NCBI RefSeq assembly: GCF_902459685.1
Contig: NZ_CABPSF010000003.1
Coordinates: forward strand, 372,001-436,000
DNA: 64,000 nt
DNA from: Pandoraea iniqua
GTDB taxonomy: Bacteria; Pseudomonadota; Gammaproteobacteria; Burkholderiales; Burkholderiaceae
Direction of reading: 5' to 3'
This document shows, in pieces, positions 34,052-43,308 of the stretch. The position numbers were made by a program, and so were the translations under genes. The notes under the pieces were generated by a model that did not search any database, had not been told where the DNA came from, and saw only the letters and a program-made list of their open reading frames with translations. How positions within the stretch are numbered: the stretch's first letter is position 1; every line of letters begins with the position of its first letter.

Positions 34052-35287
34052 ATGAAGCTCTTCACCCCCCTTACCTTGCCCAACGGCACCACGATTCCGA
34101 ACCGGCTCGCCAAGGCCGCCATGGAAGAAAACATGGCCGACGCCGACCACGCACCGTCCGACGCGCTACTGCGCCTTTATGACGCGTGGGCGCGCGGCGG
34201 CGCGGGCTTGATCTTGACGGGCAACGTCATGATCGACGCGCAAGCCATGACGGGCCCCAACGGCGTAGTGCTGCAAGATGACGCCCACCTCGAACGCTTT
34301 CGCCGCTGGGCGGACACGGCGCGCGCGCAAGGGGCACAGATCTGGATGCAGCTCAACCATCCGGGCCGTCAAATGCAATCGGCGCTCGGGCAGCCCACGG
34401 TGGCCCCCTCGGCAGTCGCGCTGGATCTCGGCTCGCTGTCGAAGCGATTCGCCGTGCCCAGAGAGTTGACCCCGGCCGACATTGCCGACGTGCAGGCGCG
34501 TTTTGTTCGCAGCGCCGAGCTTGCTGAGCGCAGCGGCTTCAACGGTGTGCAGATTCATGCGGCACACGGCTATCTGCTCAGCCAATTTCTCTCGCCACTG
34601 ACCAACAAGCGTCAGGACGCGTGGGGCGGCAGTCTCGAGAACCGTGCCCGCTTGCTGATCGACGTCGTGCGGGCCGTTCGACAAGCGGTGTCCCCCGGCT
34701 TTGCGGTGGCGGTGAAACTGAATTCGGCAGATTTTCAACGCGGCGGCTTCAGCGCGGACGACGCCAAGCGTGTGGTCGAGTTGCTCAATCCGCTGGGCGT
34801 CGATCTGGTCGAGCTGTCTGGGGGAAGTTATGAGGCGCCCGCGATGCAGGGTCAGGCGCGCGACGGGCGCACGCTGGCCCGTGAAGCTTACTTTCTGGAA
34901 TTTGCGCGAGACATTACGGCCGTGGCACGCATGCCGCTGATGGTCACAGGAGGCGTACGGCGTCGTGCCGTGGCCGAGCAGGTGATCGATTCCGGCGTGG
35001 CAATGGTCGGCATTGCCACTGCCTTGTCCATCGACCCTGCGTTGCCCCGTCACTGGCGCGATGGCAAGCATAGCGAGCCGAACCTGCGCCCGATCACGTG
35101 GAAGAGCAAGACGCTCGGCTCGCTGGCGAATATGGCCGTCGTCAAATTCCAGCTCAACCGATTGAGCGCCGGGCGCACGACGAAACCCGACGTGTCACCG
35201 CTCAGGGCGTTGATCTTGCAGCAGATCGCAACGGCATGCCAGACGCGGCGCTATCGCCAGTGGATGGAACGAAGCGCCGCGCGGTAA
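34052..35287 (+). CDS. NADH:flavin oxidoreductase, Old Yellow Enzyme family
   Basis: 411 aa. FMN-binding TIM barrel: NRLAKAAMEENMAD at the start, MQLNHPGRQMQ, FNGVQIHAAHGYLLSQFLSP (catalytic His pair region) and the phosphate loop VTGGVRRRAVAEQVIDSG. Members reduce activated alkenes, quinones or nitroesters. The C-terminus extends about 40 residues beyond the barrel. It is convergent with the CMD gene, with a 4-bp gap. Control by the divergent MerR regulator is likely. Confidence 0.88.
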   Translation: MKLFTPLTLPNGTTIPNRLAKAAMEENMADADHAPSDALLRLYDAWARGGAGLILTGNVMIDAQAMTGPNGVVLQDDAHLERFRRWADTARAQGAQIWMQLNHPGRQMQSALGQPTVAPSAVALDLGSLSKRFAVPRELTPADIADVQARFVRSAELAERSGFNGVQIHAAHGYLLSQFLSPLTNKRQDAWGGSLENRARLLIDVVRAVRQAVSPGFAVAVKLNSADFQRGGFSADDAKRVVELLNPLGVDLVELSGGSYEAPAMQGQARDGRTLAREAYFLEFARDITAVARMPLMVTGGVRRRAVAEQVIDSGVAMVGIATALSIDPALPRHWRDGKHSEPNLRPITWKSKTLGSLANMAVVKFQLNRLSAGRTTKPDVSPLRALILQQIATACQTRRYRQWMERSAAR

Positions 35288-35291
35288 CGCG

Positions 35292-35693
35292 TTATTTGAC
35301 TGGCAGCTCGAATGCCGGGTCGATGGGCACCCGGTAACCGACCGCCAGCCGATTGGTTTCGTTCGCCATGCCGACCACGGCCAGCAATTCGCCGAACATT
35401 TCGTCGGTCATGCCCGCGCGCCGGGCGGCGGCGGTATGGCTGGCGACGCAGTACCCGCAGTTGTTCGTGACGCTCACGGCAACGTAGATCAATTCCTTGA
35501 TCAGCGGGTCGAGTGCCCCCAGTGCCATCACATCCTTGATGCTGTCCCACGTGCGGGCCAGCGTGGGCGGGTGTTGGGCGATGAATTTCCAGAAATTGTT
35601 GACGTCGGGGACACCGCGCGTCGTCATGATGTCGTCAAAGACCGCCTTGACTTCCGGCGCGGCGTTGGCGTACTCGACAGGGGCTTGGCTCAT
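35292..35693 (-). CDS. Carboxymuconolactone decarboxylase / AhpD-like protein
   Basis: 133 aa from ATG 35693. AhpD-like active site: TNNCGYCVASHTAAARRAGM, with the CxxC pair and downstream His. Such proteins act as thiol reductants or alkylhydroperoxidases. A Fur-box-like site lies 175 bp upstream, shared with the divergent nitroreductase gene. Confidence 0.87.
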   Translation of the reverse strand: MSQAPVEYANAAPEVKAVFDDIMTTRGVPDVNNFWKFIAQHPPTLARTWDSIKDVMALGALDPLIKELIYVAVSVTNNCGYCVASHTAAARRAGMTDEMFGELLAVVGMANETNRLAVGYRVPIDPAFELPVK

Positions 35694-35867
35694 GGATAGG
35701 CCTTTCAGTGGGCGGCTGGGCAAAGCGCTAGATTACAAGCTTTTGCGCGCGCGTTCCGGCCAGTTCGCGGCCCCCTTCAGCGACGCGCCAGCGGTCCTCA
35801 TTTCGGGGTGCGCCTGCATAGCGCCCCCCCTGCACAGGCGTTCTTGCGATAAACGCAAGACATAATC

Positions 35868-35887
35868 GCAAATGAGAATCATTTTGC
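35868..35887. promoter_or_regulatory. Fur-box-like site
   Basis: GCAAATGAGAATCATTTTGC. Its core AATGAGAATCATT matches 12 of 13 positions of the Fur consensus core, and about 14 of 19 over the full box. Located between the divergent AhpD-like and nitroreductase genes, 53 bp before the nitroreductase start. Confidence 0.65.
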
Positions 35888-35939
35888 TTTTTGCCGAATA
35901 ATCGGGGATGATGGCTCATCTGTTTCTGGAGAGTTCTTG

Positions 35940-36557
35940 ATGGGTACGTCCACCGATTTTGCCGCCCCGGTTACTGCATCGCGTCAGTTGGCGCTCGATG
36001 CCCTGCTCTCGCGCCAGTCGCACTGGCCGCTGGTCGAACCGGCACCGAACGATGTGGAACTGAATCTGGTTTTCGATGCGGCGTTGCGCGCGCCCGACCA
36101 TGGCCGCCTGCGTCCATGGCGCTTTGTCATCGTGCGCGACGAGGCACGTGAGGATCTGGGGCAGGCACTGGTCGAAATCGCCGCCAAGCGCAATCCGGAC
36201 GCCCCCGCTGAGACCCACGAGCAGCGCCGTCGCAAGGCGTTCGCGGCACCGGCAATCATCGTGATCGCAGCGTCCGTCTCGACGCAAACGAGCGTGCCGG
36301 AAGGCGAGCAACTGCTGTCGGTGGGCGCCGCCACCATGAACATGCTCAATGCGCTGCACATCCTCGGCTACGGCGGCTTCTGGGCAACCGGCCCCGATGC
36401 TTATGACGCCGACCTGCATCAAGTGCTCGATTTCGAGCCGAATGAAAAGATTCTGGGCTTCCTGTTCGTTGGCTCGCCGCCTGCCGACGCCGAGGTCAGC
36501 CCCCGTGCCGAGCGCGCGGATCATGTGCGCGAATGGCTGGGCCGCCTCTCGATCTGA
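35940..36557 (+). CDS. Nitroreductase family protein (YdjA-like)
   Basis: 205 aa from ATG 35940 (a TTG at 35937 is the alternative). FMN-binding nitroreductase fold: ALLSRQSHWPL, FDAALRAPDHGRLRPWRFVI near the start, and LHILGYGGFWATGPDAY in the FMN and dimer region. It is short, as in the YdjA group. A Fur-like site lies upstream and a strong terminator downstream. Confidence 0.85.
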   Translation: MGTSTDFAAPVTASRQLALDALLSRQSHWPLVEPAPNDVELNLVFDAALRAPDHGRLRPWRFVIVRDEAREDLGQALVEIAAKRNPDAPAETHEQRRRKAFAAPAIIVIAASVSTQTSVPEGEQLLSVGAATMNMLNALHILGYGGFWATGPDAYDADLHQVLDFEPNEKILGFLFVGSPPADAEVSPRAERADHVREWLGRLSI

Positions 36558-36580
36558 TCAACCGGTATTAACAACAAAGT

Positions 36581-36603
36581 CGGGCGCTTCGGCGCCCGTT
36601 TTG
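36581..36603 (+). terminator. Rho-independent terminator after the nitroreductase gene
   Basis: CGGGCGC-TTCG-GCGCCCG, a 7-bp stem with a stable UUCG tetraloop, followed by TTTTG. Lies 24 bp after the nitroreductase stop. Confidence 0.9.
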
Positions 36604-36693
36604 TCATTCCGCTCTCGTCGCCGAACCCATAACCGGCGTGCTAAAGTCGCGCATCATTCCTTGCAAGGCGCACGCAAAGCGCCCAACGCGACT

Positions 36694-37263
36694 ATGCCGA
36701 TGCCGGACATCCTTCCCGAGAAAACCGCGCTAGTGATCATGCATTATCAGACCGACATTCTGGCGTTATTCCCGTCGGTCGCTCCCACCCTGCTCTCGAA
36801 TACGCGCAAGCTATGTGACGCTGCCCGCGCGAAGGGTATCGCGCTCTATTTCGCCAAGATTCATTTCAGCCCCGGTTATCCGGAAGTCAGCCCGTTGAAC
36901 AAAAACGGGCAAGGCATCAAGCAATTGGGGCTATTCGTTGAAGATCGGATTTCACCGGAGCTGGGCCAACAGCCCAATGAACCGCTGATCATTGCGCATC
37001 GGGCCAGTGTGTTCCACGGCACCGATCTTGAAGTACGCCTCTCCGCCAAAGGAATCGACACCTTGATCATGGCCGGCATCGCATCGACCGGGGTGATGCT
37101 GTCATCGATTGCCTATGCAAGCGATGCGGACTTCCGGTTATTCACCGTGAAAGACTGCTGCTACGACCCCGATCAAGTCGTGCACGATCACCTGTTCTCG
37201 ACCGCATTCGAATCGCGAACTCACGTGCTTTCGCTCCCCGATGCATTAACGTGGCTTGCGTAA
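36694..37263 (+). CDS. Isochorismatase-fold protein with altered catalytic residues
   Basis: 189 aa from ATG 36694. The fold is recognisable (KTALVIMHYQTDILALF, ASVFHGTDLEVRLSAKGIDT, IMAGIASTGVMLSSIAYASD). The family's Asp-Lys-Cys triad is not conserved: the Asp of the DMQND-type motif is His (MHYQTD), the Lys position reads His-Arg (AHRAS), and the nucleophilic Cys is Val (STGVML). It probably belongs to a divergent, perhaps non-hydrolytic, branch. Confidence 0.8.
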   Translation: MPMPDILPEKTALVIMHYQTDILALFPSVAPTLLSNTRKLCDAARAKGIALYFAKIHFSPGYPEVSPLNKNGQGIKQLGLFVEDRISPELGQQPNEPLIIAHRASVFHGTDLEVRLSAKGIDTLIMAGIASTGVMLSSIAYASDADFRLFTVKDCCYDPDQVVHDHLFSTAFESRTHVLSLPDALTWLA

Positions 37264-37596
37264 GTCGCATTGATATTGATTATTAATATCGTCACAATTC
37301 AAACGACAGTATGGAATGCTGTCACGCAACATCGGCCTGCAATACCGTTCGCATACCGAATCAGCACGGATGCAAAAGAAATTGTCTTGGCACTATAATC
37401 CGCCTAATCGGAAACGAATTATCCGATTTCGACCGGACAGCTATCCCGATCGATATAGCGAAAAGCATCATTAACGGGGCTTCCCTTGCTCGAACGTACC
37501 TTACCGGCATTAAGACCGGGACGTTTCGTGTCTTAACGCATGCATAAACAGCCCGAGGTTTGTCGATAAAGCCGCTTTCAGGCGAGGAGACCACTG
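37264..37596 (+). promoter_or_regulatory. AT-rich 333-bp region upstream of the GGDEF-EAL gene
   Basis: No convincing gene. The 78-codon ORF at 37311-37547 has no family resemblance. A perfect -10 hexamer TATAAT lies at 37394-37399, with only a weak -35 (TGCAAA, 37371). A stem-loop (AATCGGA / TCCGATT, 37406-37428) starts just after it. A GAGGAG ribosome site precedes the ATG at 37597. The resulting leader would be about 190 nt. I see no GEMM-type c-di-GMP riboswitch. Confidence 0.5.
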
Positions 37597-39804
37597 ATGA
37601 AGTGTCCCCCTGTATTGCCGATGGAAACCGAGAGACTCGCTGCGTTGGCTGAATACGGTCTGGGTAGCGACCGTCCGCTGCCCAGCCTTGATGTCGTCGT
37701 GCGAATTGCCGCGCATATGTTTGACGTGCCGGTGGCCGCCGTCAACATGGTCGGCAACGATCACGTGTTTTTTGCGGCGGCGGCCGGATTTTCAGACGGC
37801 GACGTCGACATGAGCCGCGACGCCTCGTTTTGCGCGCACGCCATCCTTCAGGATGCCGTGTTGGTGGTTCCCGACGCGACCCGCGACGACCGTTTCCACG
37901 ACAACCCACTCGTCACCGGGCCGTCACAAGTGCGCTTCTATGCGGGCGTGCCGCTCATGTCGGTCGGCGGGCATGCGCTTGGCGCCCTGTGCGTCATCGA
38001 CACTAAACCGAATCACAATTTCTCCGCCGTCGACGGCGAACGCCTGCGCGAACTCGCAAGAATGGCATCTGACCGGCTTGAGCTGCGGCGCGTGGAACTC
38101 TTCGTCGAGCGCGACCGGCGCACCTTTGCCGAGCCCGAGCGGCGCTCGCCGACGGCCATGATCCGCTTCGACGAGAGCGGCAAAATTCTCGAGTGGAATC
38201 TGGCGGCCGCCACGCTTTACGGCTACGACATCGCCGACGGCCCGGGCCTCACGCTCGAGACGCTCGTGCCCGAACATGGCCGCCCCTCGTTACGCGACCG
38301 AATCGCGCAAGTGGTGGCCGCGGGCTCGGTCGATGGCGTCACCATGCCATCCGTGGTGTATGGGCTGCGCCGCGACGGCATCGAGTTTCTACTGAGCGCT
38401 TCGCTGTTCTGCTGGCGCGAAAACGGTGTGCTGACGTTCAATGCCCACGTGCATGATCTGAGTGCGCTGCGCGACGAGAAGGACGCACTCAAGCGACTCG
38501 CCAGCACCGACGTGCTTACCGGGGTGGCCAATCGCGCAAGCTTCTATCGGAACACGGAAATCACGTCAGCGTCGATGACCGGCGCGGCGGTGGTGATTAT
38601 CGATCTCGACGGATTCAAGGACGTCAACGACACCTTGGGGCACGAGGTCGGTGACGGCATTCTTTGCGAAGTCTCTCGACGTCTTACGGCGCTGGCTCGC
38701 CCGGACGACACCGTCGCGCGCATCGGCGCAGACGAGTTCGCCCTTTTGCTGCCGGGCGTGACGAAGACGGCAGACGCACGTCTCTTTGCAGACGCAGCAG
38801 CGGCGGCCATCGCCGAACCGATGGTCATCGGCGGCTTCGACGTTCGCGTGACCGCATGTTGTGGCATCGCCGTCTCGCCGCAGCACGCGCACGAGGCGCT
38901 TAGCCTGATCAGCAACGCAGATCTCGCGCTGTCGAGGGCCAAGCATCACGGGCCCGGTCAGGTGTTTGTGTTTGTCGAGGCGTTGCGCATGGAAGCGGTG
39001 GCGCGGCGCGTGTACAACATCGAGCTTCACCGGGCCGTCAACGACGGCGAGTTCGTGCTGTTCTATCAGCCGCAGGTCGATTTTGCGGACGGCTCGCTCA
39101 CGGGTGCGGAAGCGCTTATCCGTTGGCGGCATCCGCAACGCGGTTTGTTGTCTCCCGCCGCGTTTTTGCCCGCATTGGAACGCGGACCGCTGGCGGCGGC
39201 CGTGGGTGCGTGGGTGCTCGACGAAGCTTGTGCGCAGGCGGCCTTCTGGCGCCGCAACGGCGCGACGGCATTTCGGATCGGTGTGAACCTGTTCGGTTTG
39301 CAGTTCCGCATCGGCAGCGTCGTCGATGAAGTGATCGCGGTGCTCAACCGGCATGGCCTGCCACCGCAGGCGCTCGAACTCGAAGTGACCGAAAGCATCG
39401 TGCTCGATGACGACGTCGTGCTCGACGCGCTGCGACGCTTGCGCGACTATGGCGTCGGCATTGCGTTTGACGATTTCGGCACCGGCTATGCGTCGATCAG
39501 TTTGCTCAGACGCTATCCGCTCAGCCGCATCAAGATCGACCGCTCATTCGTGCAGGCGATGGTCGAGTCGGAACGCGATGCGTCAGTCGTGCGGGCGCTC
39601 GTGGACATGACGCGAAGTTTCGATTTGCGAACGACGGCAGAAGGTGTCGAGACCGCCGAGCAACGAGACAACTTGCGCCAACTCGGCTGCGACGAAGGAC
39701 AGGGGTATCTGTTCGGAAAACCGATGCCGGCCTCGGAGTTCGGCACCACGTTCAACGTCGGGCGGACTAGCGGATGGGGTGAGTGGAATTTGAACCGTGC
39801 GTAG
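37597..39804 (+). CDS. GAF-PAS-GGDEF-EAL cyclic-di-GMP protein
   Basis: 735 aa. GAF about 20-165, PAS about 185-290, GGDEF about 295-455, EAL about 470-720. No membrane segment, so cytoplasmic. The GGDEF motif is GADEF (residues 377-381), a deviation in the second Gly, while the inhibitory I-site RPDD is present five residues before it. The EAL domain is complete (EAL 505-507, ELEVTES, FDDFGTGYAS, IKIDRSFV, AEGVET, QGYLF). Most likely a phosphodiesterase with a reduced or regulatory GGDEF domain. Confidence 0.9.
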   Translation: MKCPPVLPMETERLAALAEYGLGSDRPLPSLDVVVRIAAHMFDVPVAAVNMVGNDHVFFAAAAGFSDGDVDMSRDASFCAHAILQDAVLVVPDATRDDRFHDNPLVTGPSQVRFYAGVPLMSVGGHALGALCVIDTKPNHNFSAVDGERLRELARMASDRLELRRVELFVERDRRTFAEPERRSPTAMIRFDESGKILEWNLAAATLYGYDIADGPGLTLETLVPEHGRPSLRDRIAQVVAAGSVDGVTMPSVVYGLRRDGIEFLLSASLFCWRENGVLTFNAHVHDLSALRDEKDALKRLASTDVLTGVANRASFYRNTEITSASMTGAAVVIIDLDGFKDVNDTLGHEVGDGILCEVSRRLTALARPDDTVARIGADEFALLLPGVTKTADARLFADAAAAAIAEPMVIGGFDVRVTACCGIAVSPQHAHEALSLISNADLALSRAKHHGPGQVFVFVEALRMEAVARRVYNIELHRAVNDGEFVLFYQPQVDFADGSLTGAEALIRWRHPQRGLLSPAAFLPALERGPLAAAVGAWVLDEACAQAAFWRRNGATAFRIGVNLFGLQFRIGSVVDEVIAVLNRHGLPPQALELEVTESIVLDDDVVLDALRRLRDYGVGIAFDDFGTGYASISLLRRYPLSRIKIDRSFVQAMVESERDASVVRALVDMTRSFDLRTTAEGVETAEQRDNLRQLGCDEGQGYLFGKPMPASEFGTTFNVGRTSGWGEWNLNRA

Positions 39805-39814
39805 CGAGTGACAA

Positions 39815-39846
39815 GGGTGATGCGCACAGGCAGCGACGCATCACCC
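39815..39846. terminator. Bidirectional stem-loop between GGDEF-EAL and chemoreceptor genes
   Basis: GGGTGATGCG pairs perfectly with CGCATCACCC (10 bp) around a 12-nt loop, lying between two convergent stop codons. No T-run follows on either strand, so its terminator strength is uncertain. Confidence 0.6.
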
Positions 39847-39855
39847 CGCCTCTAC

Positions 39856-41490
39856 TCAAGAAACCACCGAATGCAACCGTCCGCGCGCAGCGGCAGCACT
39901 CGCGCCGCCTTGCCCCAGTGAATCGAAGCGGGACATGTGCGGTTCGTCGGACTGCACCAACTGGAACACCGCCACGGCCTGCTTCAGCGATTCCGCCTGC
40001 TCCGCAAGCGATTGCGCGGCCGCCGATGCCTGCTCAACCAGTGCGGCGTTCTGCTGCGTGACCTCGTCCATCTGCGTCACCGCACGCGCCACCTGATCGA
40101 TACCCGTCGTCTGTTCTTCCGACGCCGCCGAAATCTCCGCCATGATGTCGGTCACCCGGCGCACGCTGCCGGCGATCTCCTGCATCGCTGCGCCCGCCTC
40201 GCCGACGATGCGGCTGCCGGCAGCCGAGCGTTCGGCCGATGTCTCGATCAACGTCTTGATATCGCGTGCCGCGCTCGCCGAGCGTTGCGCCAAGGTCCGC
40301 ACCTCGTTGGCCACCACCGCAAATCCCCGGCCCTGCTCACCAGCCCGCGCCGCTTCCACCGCCGCATTGAGCGCGAGAATGTTCGTCTGGAATGCAATGC
40401 CGTCGATCAGCGCGATGATTTCCCGGATCTTGGCCGAACCGGCGTCGATCTGGCGCATTGTGTCGGTCACCTGCGCCATCGCGCTGTCACCTGCGCTGGT
40501 CTGCTCGCTGGCCTGACGCGCCAACTGATTCGCCTGATGCGCATGCTCCATGTTCTGGCGCACGGTACCGGTGAGTTGCTCCATGCTCGCTGCCGTCTCT
40601 TCGAGCGACGCGGCCTGCTGTTCCGTGCGCGACGACAGGTCGAGATTGCCCGCCGCGATCTCACGGGCGCTGGCCGCAATCGCCTCGCCACTCTTGCGCA
40701 CCCGCGCGACCGTGTCGCCAAGCTGCGCCTTCATGGCGGCAAGTGCCTCAAGCAGCCGCCCCATTTCGTCGGTCGACGTGATCTGCACCGCCCGGCGCAG
40801 ATTGCCGTCGGCGATCTCTTGGAAGTGTTCGAGCACGTCGTCCAACGGTCGCGTAATCGCCCGATTCAACGCCCGTGCGGTGAGGAATGCCGCGATAACC
40901 GCGAACCCGACGGCGCAGAGCGTCAGCACCAGTTGGCGGTCATAGGCCGACTCGGCCGACTCGAAGCTGGTTTTTGCACGCGCGTCGTAAAGCTGCTTGA
41001 GCGCGTCATTAGCATTCACGTAGGACGTATAGCGCTTGCCGAGTACCGCCGCCTGCTCGTAATACGCATCGGTCTGACCGGCCGAGATGCCGTTCTGCAC
41101 CAGTGTGAACGCCTCTTTCAGCGCCTGCCGGGCACTGGTCACCTGTGCGGCCAGACGCTGCTCGTCAGCGTCAGCCGGCAAGGCCAGATAGGCTTGCCAC
41201 GCCTTCTCGGATTCCCCCCAGTAGGTCGTGCCCTTCTTGATATCGTCGGCTTTAAGATCGGCTGTGGGGGCCTGCGGCGCTCTGAGCACCACCGCGCGGG
41301 CGCGGCCAATCTGAATTTCTGCCTCGCCGAGCAACCGGGTACTCGCCAGTTCCTTGTTGTAGACCTCTCGCAGACTGCCGACCGTCTCGCGCAACCCCGC
41401 GAGCGTCAGACCGCCCACCACCACGACCAGCGTGGCGAGCCCCGCCACAGCCAACCGTAACCGCCAACGAATCGTCCAATTCTTCAACAT
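39856..41490 (-). CDS. Methyl-accepting chemotaxis protein
   Basis: 544 aa. Membrane helices at about 12-32 and 188-208 enclose a helical periplasmic ligand domain of about 155 residues (4HB type). Then a HAMP domain and the signalling hairpin with [20 protein letters not shown] and [20 protein letters not shown]. The C-terminus is short and has no CheR-binding pentapeptide. A stand-alone receptor convergent with the GGDEF-EAL gene. Confidence 0.92.
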   Translation of the reverse strand: MLKNWTIRWRLRLAVAGLATLVVVVGGLTLAGLRETVGSLREVYNKELASTRLLGEAEIQIGRARAVVLRAPQAPTADLKADDIKKGTTYWGESEKAWQAYLALPADADEQRLAAQVTSARQALKEAFTLVQNGISAGQTDAYYEQAAVLGKRYTSYVNANDALKQLYDARAKTSFESAESAYDRQLVLTLCAVGFAVIAAFLTARALNRAITRPLDDVLEHFQEIADGNLRRAVQITSTDEMGRLLEALAAMKAQLGDTVARVRKSGEAIAASAREIAAGNLDLSSRTEQQAASLEETAASMEQLTGTVRQNMEHAHQANQLARQASEQTSAGDSAMAQVTDTMRQIDAGSAKIREIIALIDGIAFQTNILALNAAVEAARAGEQGRGFAVVANEVRTLAQRSASAARDIKTLIETSAERSAAGSRIVGEAGAAMQEIAGSVRRVTDIMAEISAASEEQTTGIDQVARAVTQMDEVTQQNAALVEQASAAAQSLAEQAESLKQAVAVFQLVQSDEPHMSRFDSLGQGGASAAAARGRLHSVVS

Positions 41491-41600
41491 TTGCGCTTTC
41501 GCCTTTCTTTCGGAATGGCGGTATCCGACCCCGGAATCCGCCGCCCGACATGCTGCCCGAAATGCGTGACAAACGCACGCGTGTCATTGTTGTCTGGGCT

Positions 41601-41628
41601 AGCCCGGAGACGGCCTCGTCGCCGGGCT
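41601..41628 (-). other. Stable hairpin upstream of the chemoreceptor gene
   Basis: AGCCCGG and CCGGGCT arms enclose a second short GACG/CGTC stem and a 4-nt loop. It lies between the LysR stop (41745) and the chemoreceptor start (41490). No T-run is present. It may end LysR transcripts or lie in the chemoreceptor leader. No FliA-type promoter was found in the 254-bp gap. Confidence 0.4.
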
Positions 41629-41744
41629 GACATGACGGGTCAAAGGGCCGCAAAGGCCCCTAAGGGCTCCAACGGCGCAAACGTAAAAAACTTGAGAAAA
41701 CAGCCGGTTACGGTGCAAACCTCCTTATTTCGGCGCCGAAGTCG

Positions 41745-42674
41745 TCAACCTCGCACCGCCCTGACCGGCGCCAGTCCGTGGGCCGCCATCACCTCGACGA
41801 TCCAGTCGATGAACACCCGAAGTTTGGCGCTGACGTGCCGATTCGGCGCAAACGCGACGTACATCGGCATGGCGTCCAACGTCCAGTCGTCGAAAAGAGG
41901 CACCAACGCCCCTCGCGCCGCCGCATCCCTCGCCATATATTCCGGCAGCCACAACACCCCCATCCCCGCCAATCCGGCGGCCAGATACGCATTGCCGTCG
42001 TCAACCGCTAGCGCGTATTTGCCATGCACGTTGACCTGCTCGGCACCACGGCGCATGGCATAAGGCAACGGCTTACCGATGCGCGACCAGCGGAAACCGA
42101 CGATCCGGTGATGTGAGTCTTCCAGATCGCCCGGGTGCGACGGCGCACCGGCGCGGGCCAGATAGTCCGGAGCGGCATAAACCCCCAGCTGCAAGTCGCC
42201 GACATGGCGCGCCATCAACGACTGGTCGGTCAGTTCGCCCCCGCGCACCACACAATCGACGTTCTCCCCGATCAGGTCGACCATCCGGTCGCTCACGCCC
42301 ATATCGAGTTGAATGTCGGGGTAGCGCGCATAAAACGCCGGCAACGCGGGCATCAGAATCAGGCTCGCAAAGGGACTCGGCACATCGACGCGCAAGCGCC
42401 CGCGTGGCAGGGTCGACGCATCGGAGAGGCTGGTCTCCGCGTCGTCCATATCCGCCAGCAACCGTACTACACGGTCGTAATAAGCGGCACCGTCGGCGGT
42501 GACGTTGACCTTGCGCGTGGTCCGGTTGAGCAGCTTCACGCGCAACCGCGCTTCCAGTTGCTGAACCAGTTGCGTCACGCTGGTCTTGCTCATGTGCAGC
42601 GTCTCGGCGGCCTTGGTGAAACTGCCCGCCTCCACCACACGCACAAACGCCTGCATGGCGTCGAATCGGTCCAA
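41745..42674 (-). CDS. LysR-family regulator (TTG start)
   Basis: 309 aa. The likely start is TTG 42674 (then DRFDAMQAFVRVVEAGSFTK), because AGGAGG lies 5 nt before it and the sequence matches the common MDRFDAMQAF start of this subgroup. ATG 42728 and ATG 42656 are alternatives. N-terminal helix-turn-helix with KAAETLHMSKTSVTQLVQQL and C-terminal substrate-binding fold. Divergent from a RidA-family gene with a palindrome between them. Confidence 0.87.
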   Translation of the reverse strand: MDRFDAMQAFVRVVEAGSFTKAAETLHMSKTSVTQLVQQLEARLRVKLLNRTTRKVNVTADGAAYYDRVVRLLADMDDAETSLSDASTLPRGRLRVDVPSPFASLILMPALPAFYARYPDIQLDMGVSDRMVDLIGENVDCVVRGGELTDQSLMARHVGDLQLGVYAAPDYLARAGAPSHPGDLEDSHHRIVGFRWSRIGKPLPYAMRRGAEQVNVHGKYALAVDDGNAYLAAGLAGMGVLWLPEYMARDAAARGALVPLFDDWTLDAMPMYVAFAPNRHVSAKLRVFIDWIVEVMAAHGLAPVRAVRG

Positions 42675-42719
42675 TGGCGCCTCCTGACAAATCGGATCGA
42701 GATATTCGGGACTTTCGAT

Positions 42720-42738
42720 TGTTTGCATTTTACAAACA
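42720..42738. promoter_or_regulatory. Candidate LysR operator between LysR and RidA genes
   Basis: TGTTTG-N7-CAAACA, a perfect 6-bp inverted repeat spanning 19 bp, 46 bp upstream of the LysR start. LysR-type sites are usually interrupted dyads of this kind. Confidence 0.55.
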
Positions 42739-42839
42739 GTGAAGGGTGCAGTTGCCCGTTTATCGCGTTCGCGCGCCCGCTTAGAGTGCCTTCATCGCAT
42801 AACCCGGGCCGACTGGCGGCCCTTCGAAGGAGTGGATGA

Positions 42840-43235
42840 ATGACGATTCGCGACGTGGTATTTCCTGCTGGCCGTCAGGCCCTGTATGACCGTAACCGCT
42901 ACTCCCCGGCGATTCGCGCCGACGGCTTCCTGTTCGTCTCCGGACAGGTCGGCAGCCGTGAAGACGGGTCGCCGGAGCCAGACCTCGAGGCCCAAGTGCG
43001 ACGGGCTTTCGATAATCTCAACGCCGTCTTGAAAGCGGCCGACTGCACCTTCGATGATGTGGTCGACGTGACGGTGTTCATGGTCGATCCGGCGGCAACG
43101 TTCGAGCGCGTATGGAAAATCGTGCCCGAGTACTGGGGCGAAGCGCCCCACCCGACGCTGACCGCCGTGGGTGTGACGTGGTTGTACGGCTTCCAGTTCG
43201 AAATCAAGGTGATCGCGAAGCTGCCGGCAAATTGA
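42840..43235 (+). CDS. RidA/YjgF-family protein lacking the catalytic Arg
   Basis: 131 aa. YjgF fold: YSPAIRADGFLFVSGQVG, LNAVLKAADCTFDDVVDVTV and HPTLTAVGVTWLYGFQFEIK. Imine-deaminating RidA proteins need an Arg just before the Leu in the VxxL segment. Here that position is Trp114, so this is probably a non-RidA subgroup (Rid4-7 type) without enamine deaminase activity. Expressed divergently from a LysR gene that may control it. Confidence 0.85.
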   Translation: MTIRDVVFPAGRQALYDRNRYSPAIRADGFLFVSGQVGSREDGSPEPDLEAQVRRAFDNLNAVLKAADCTFDDVVDVTVFMVDPAATFERVWKIVPEYWGEAPHPTLTAVGVTWLYGFQFEIKVIAKLPAN

Positions 43236-43308
43236 CCGCCCAGCCGGCGGCACCTGTGAGCCCAAGGGTCAAAGGTGCCGCCACGATCGCCATGATCGCT
43301 ACGCAGAC

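Noticed and set aside
37311-37547. 78-codon ORF upstream of the GGDEF-EAL gene
   Set aside because: No recognisable motif, and it overlaps the probable promoter and leader.
37400-37596. c-di-GMP (GEMM) riboswitch in the leader of the GGDEF-EAL gene
   Set aside because: No GEMM core motif or tetraloop-receptor arrangement is visible. Only a simple hairpin is seen.
41730-41741. TTCGGCGCCGAA palindrome before the LysR stop as a terminator
   Set aside because: A 6-bp arm with no loop and no T-run cannot form a useful terminator.
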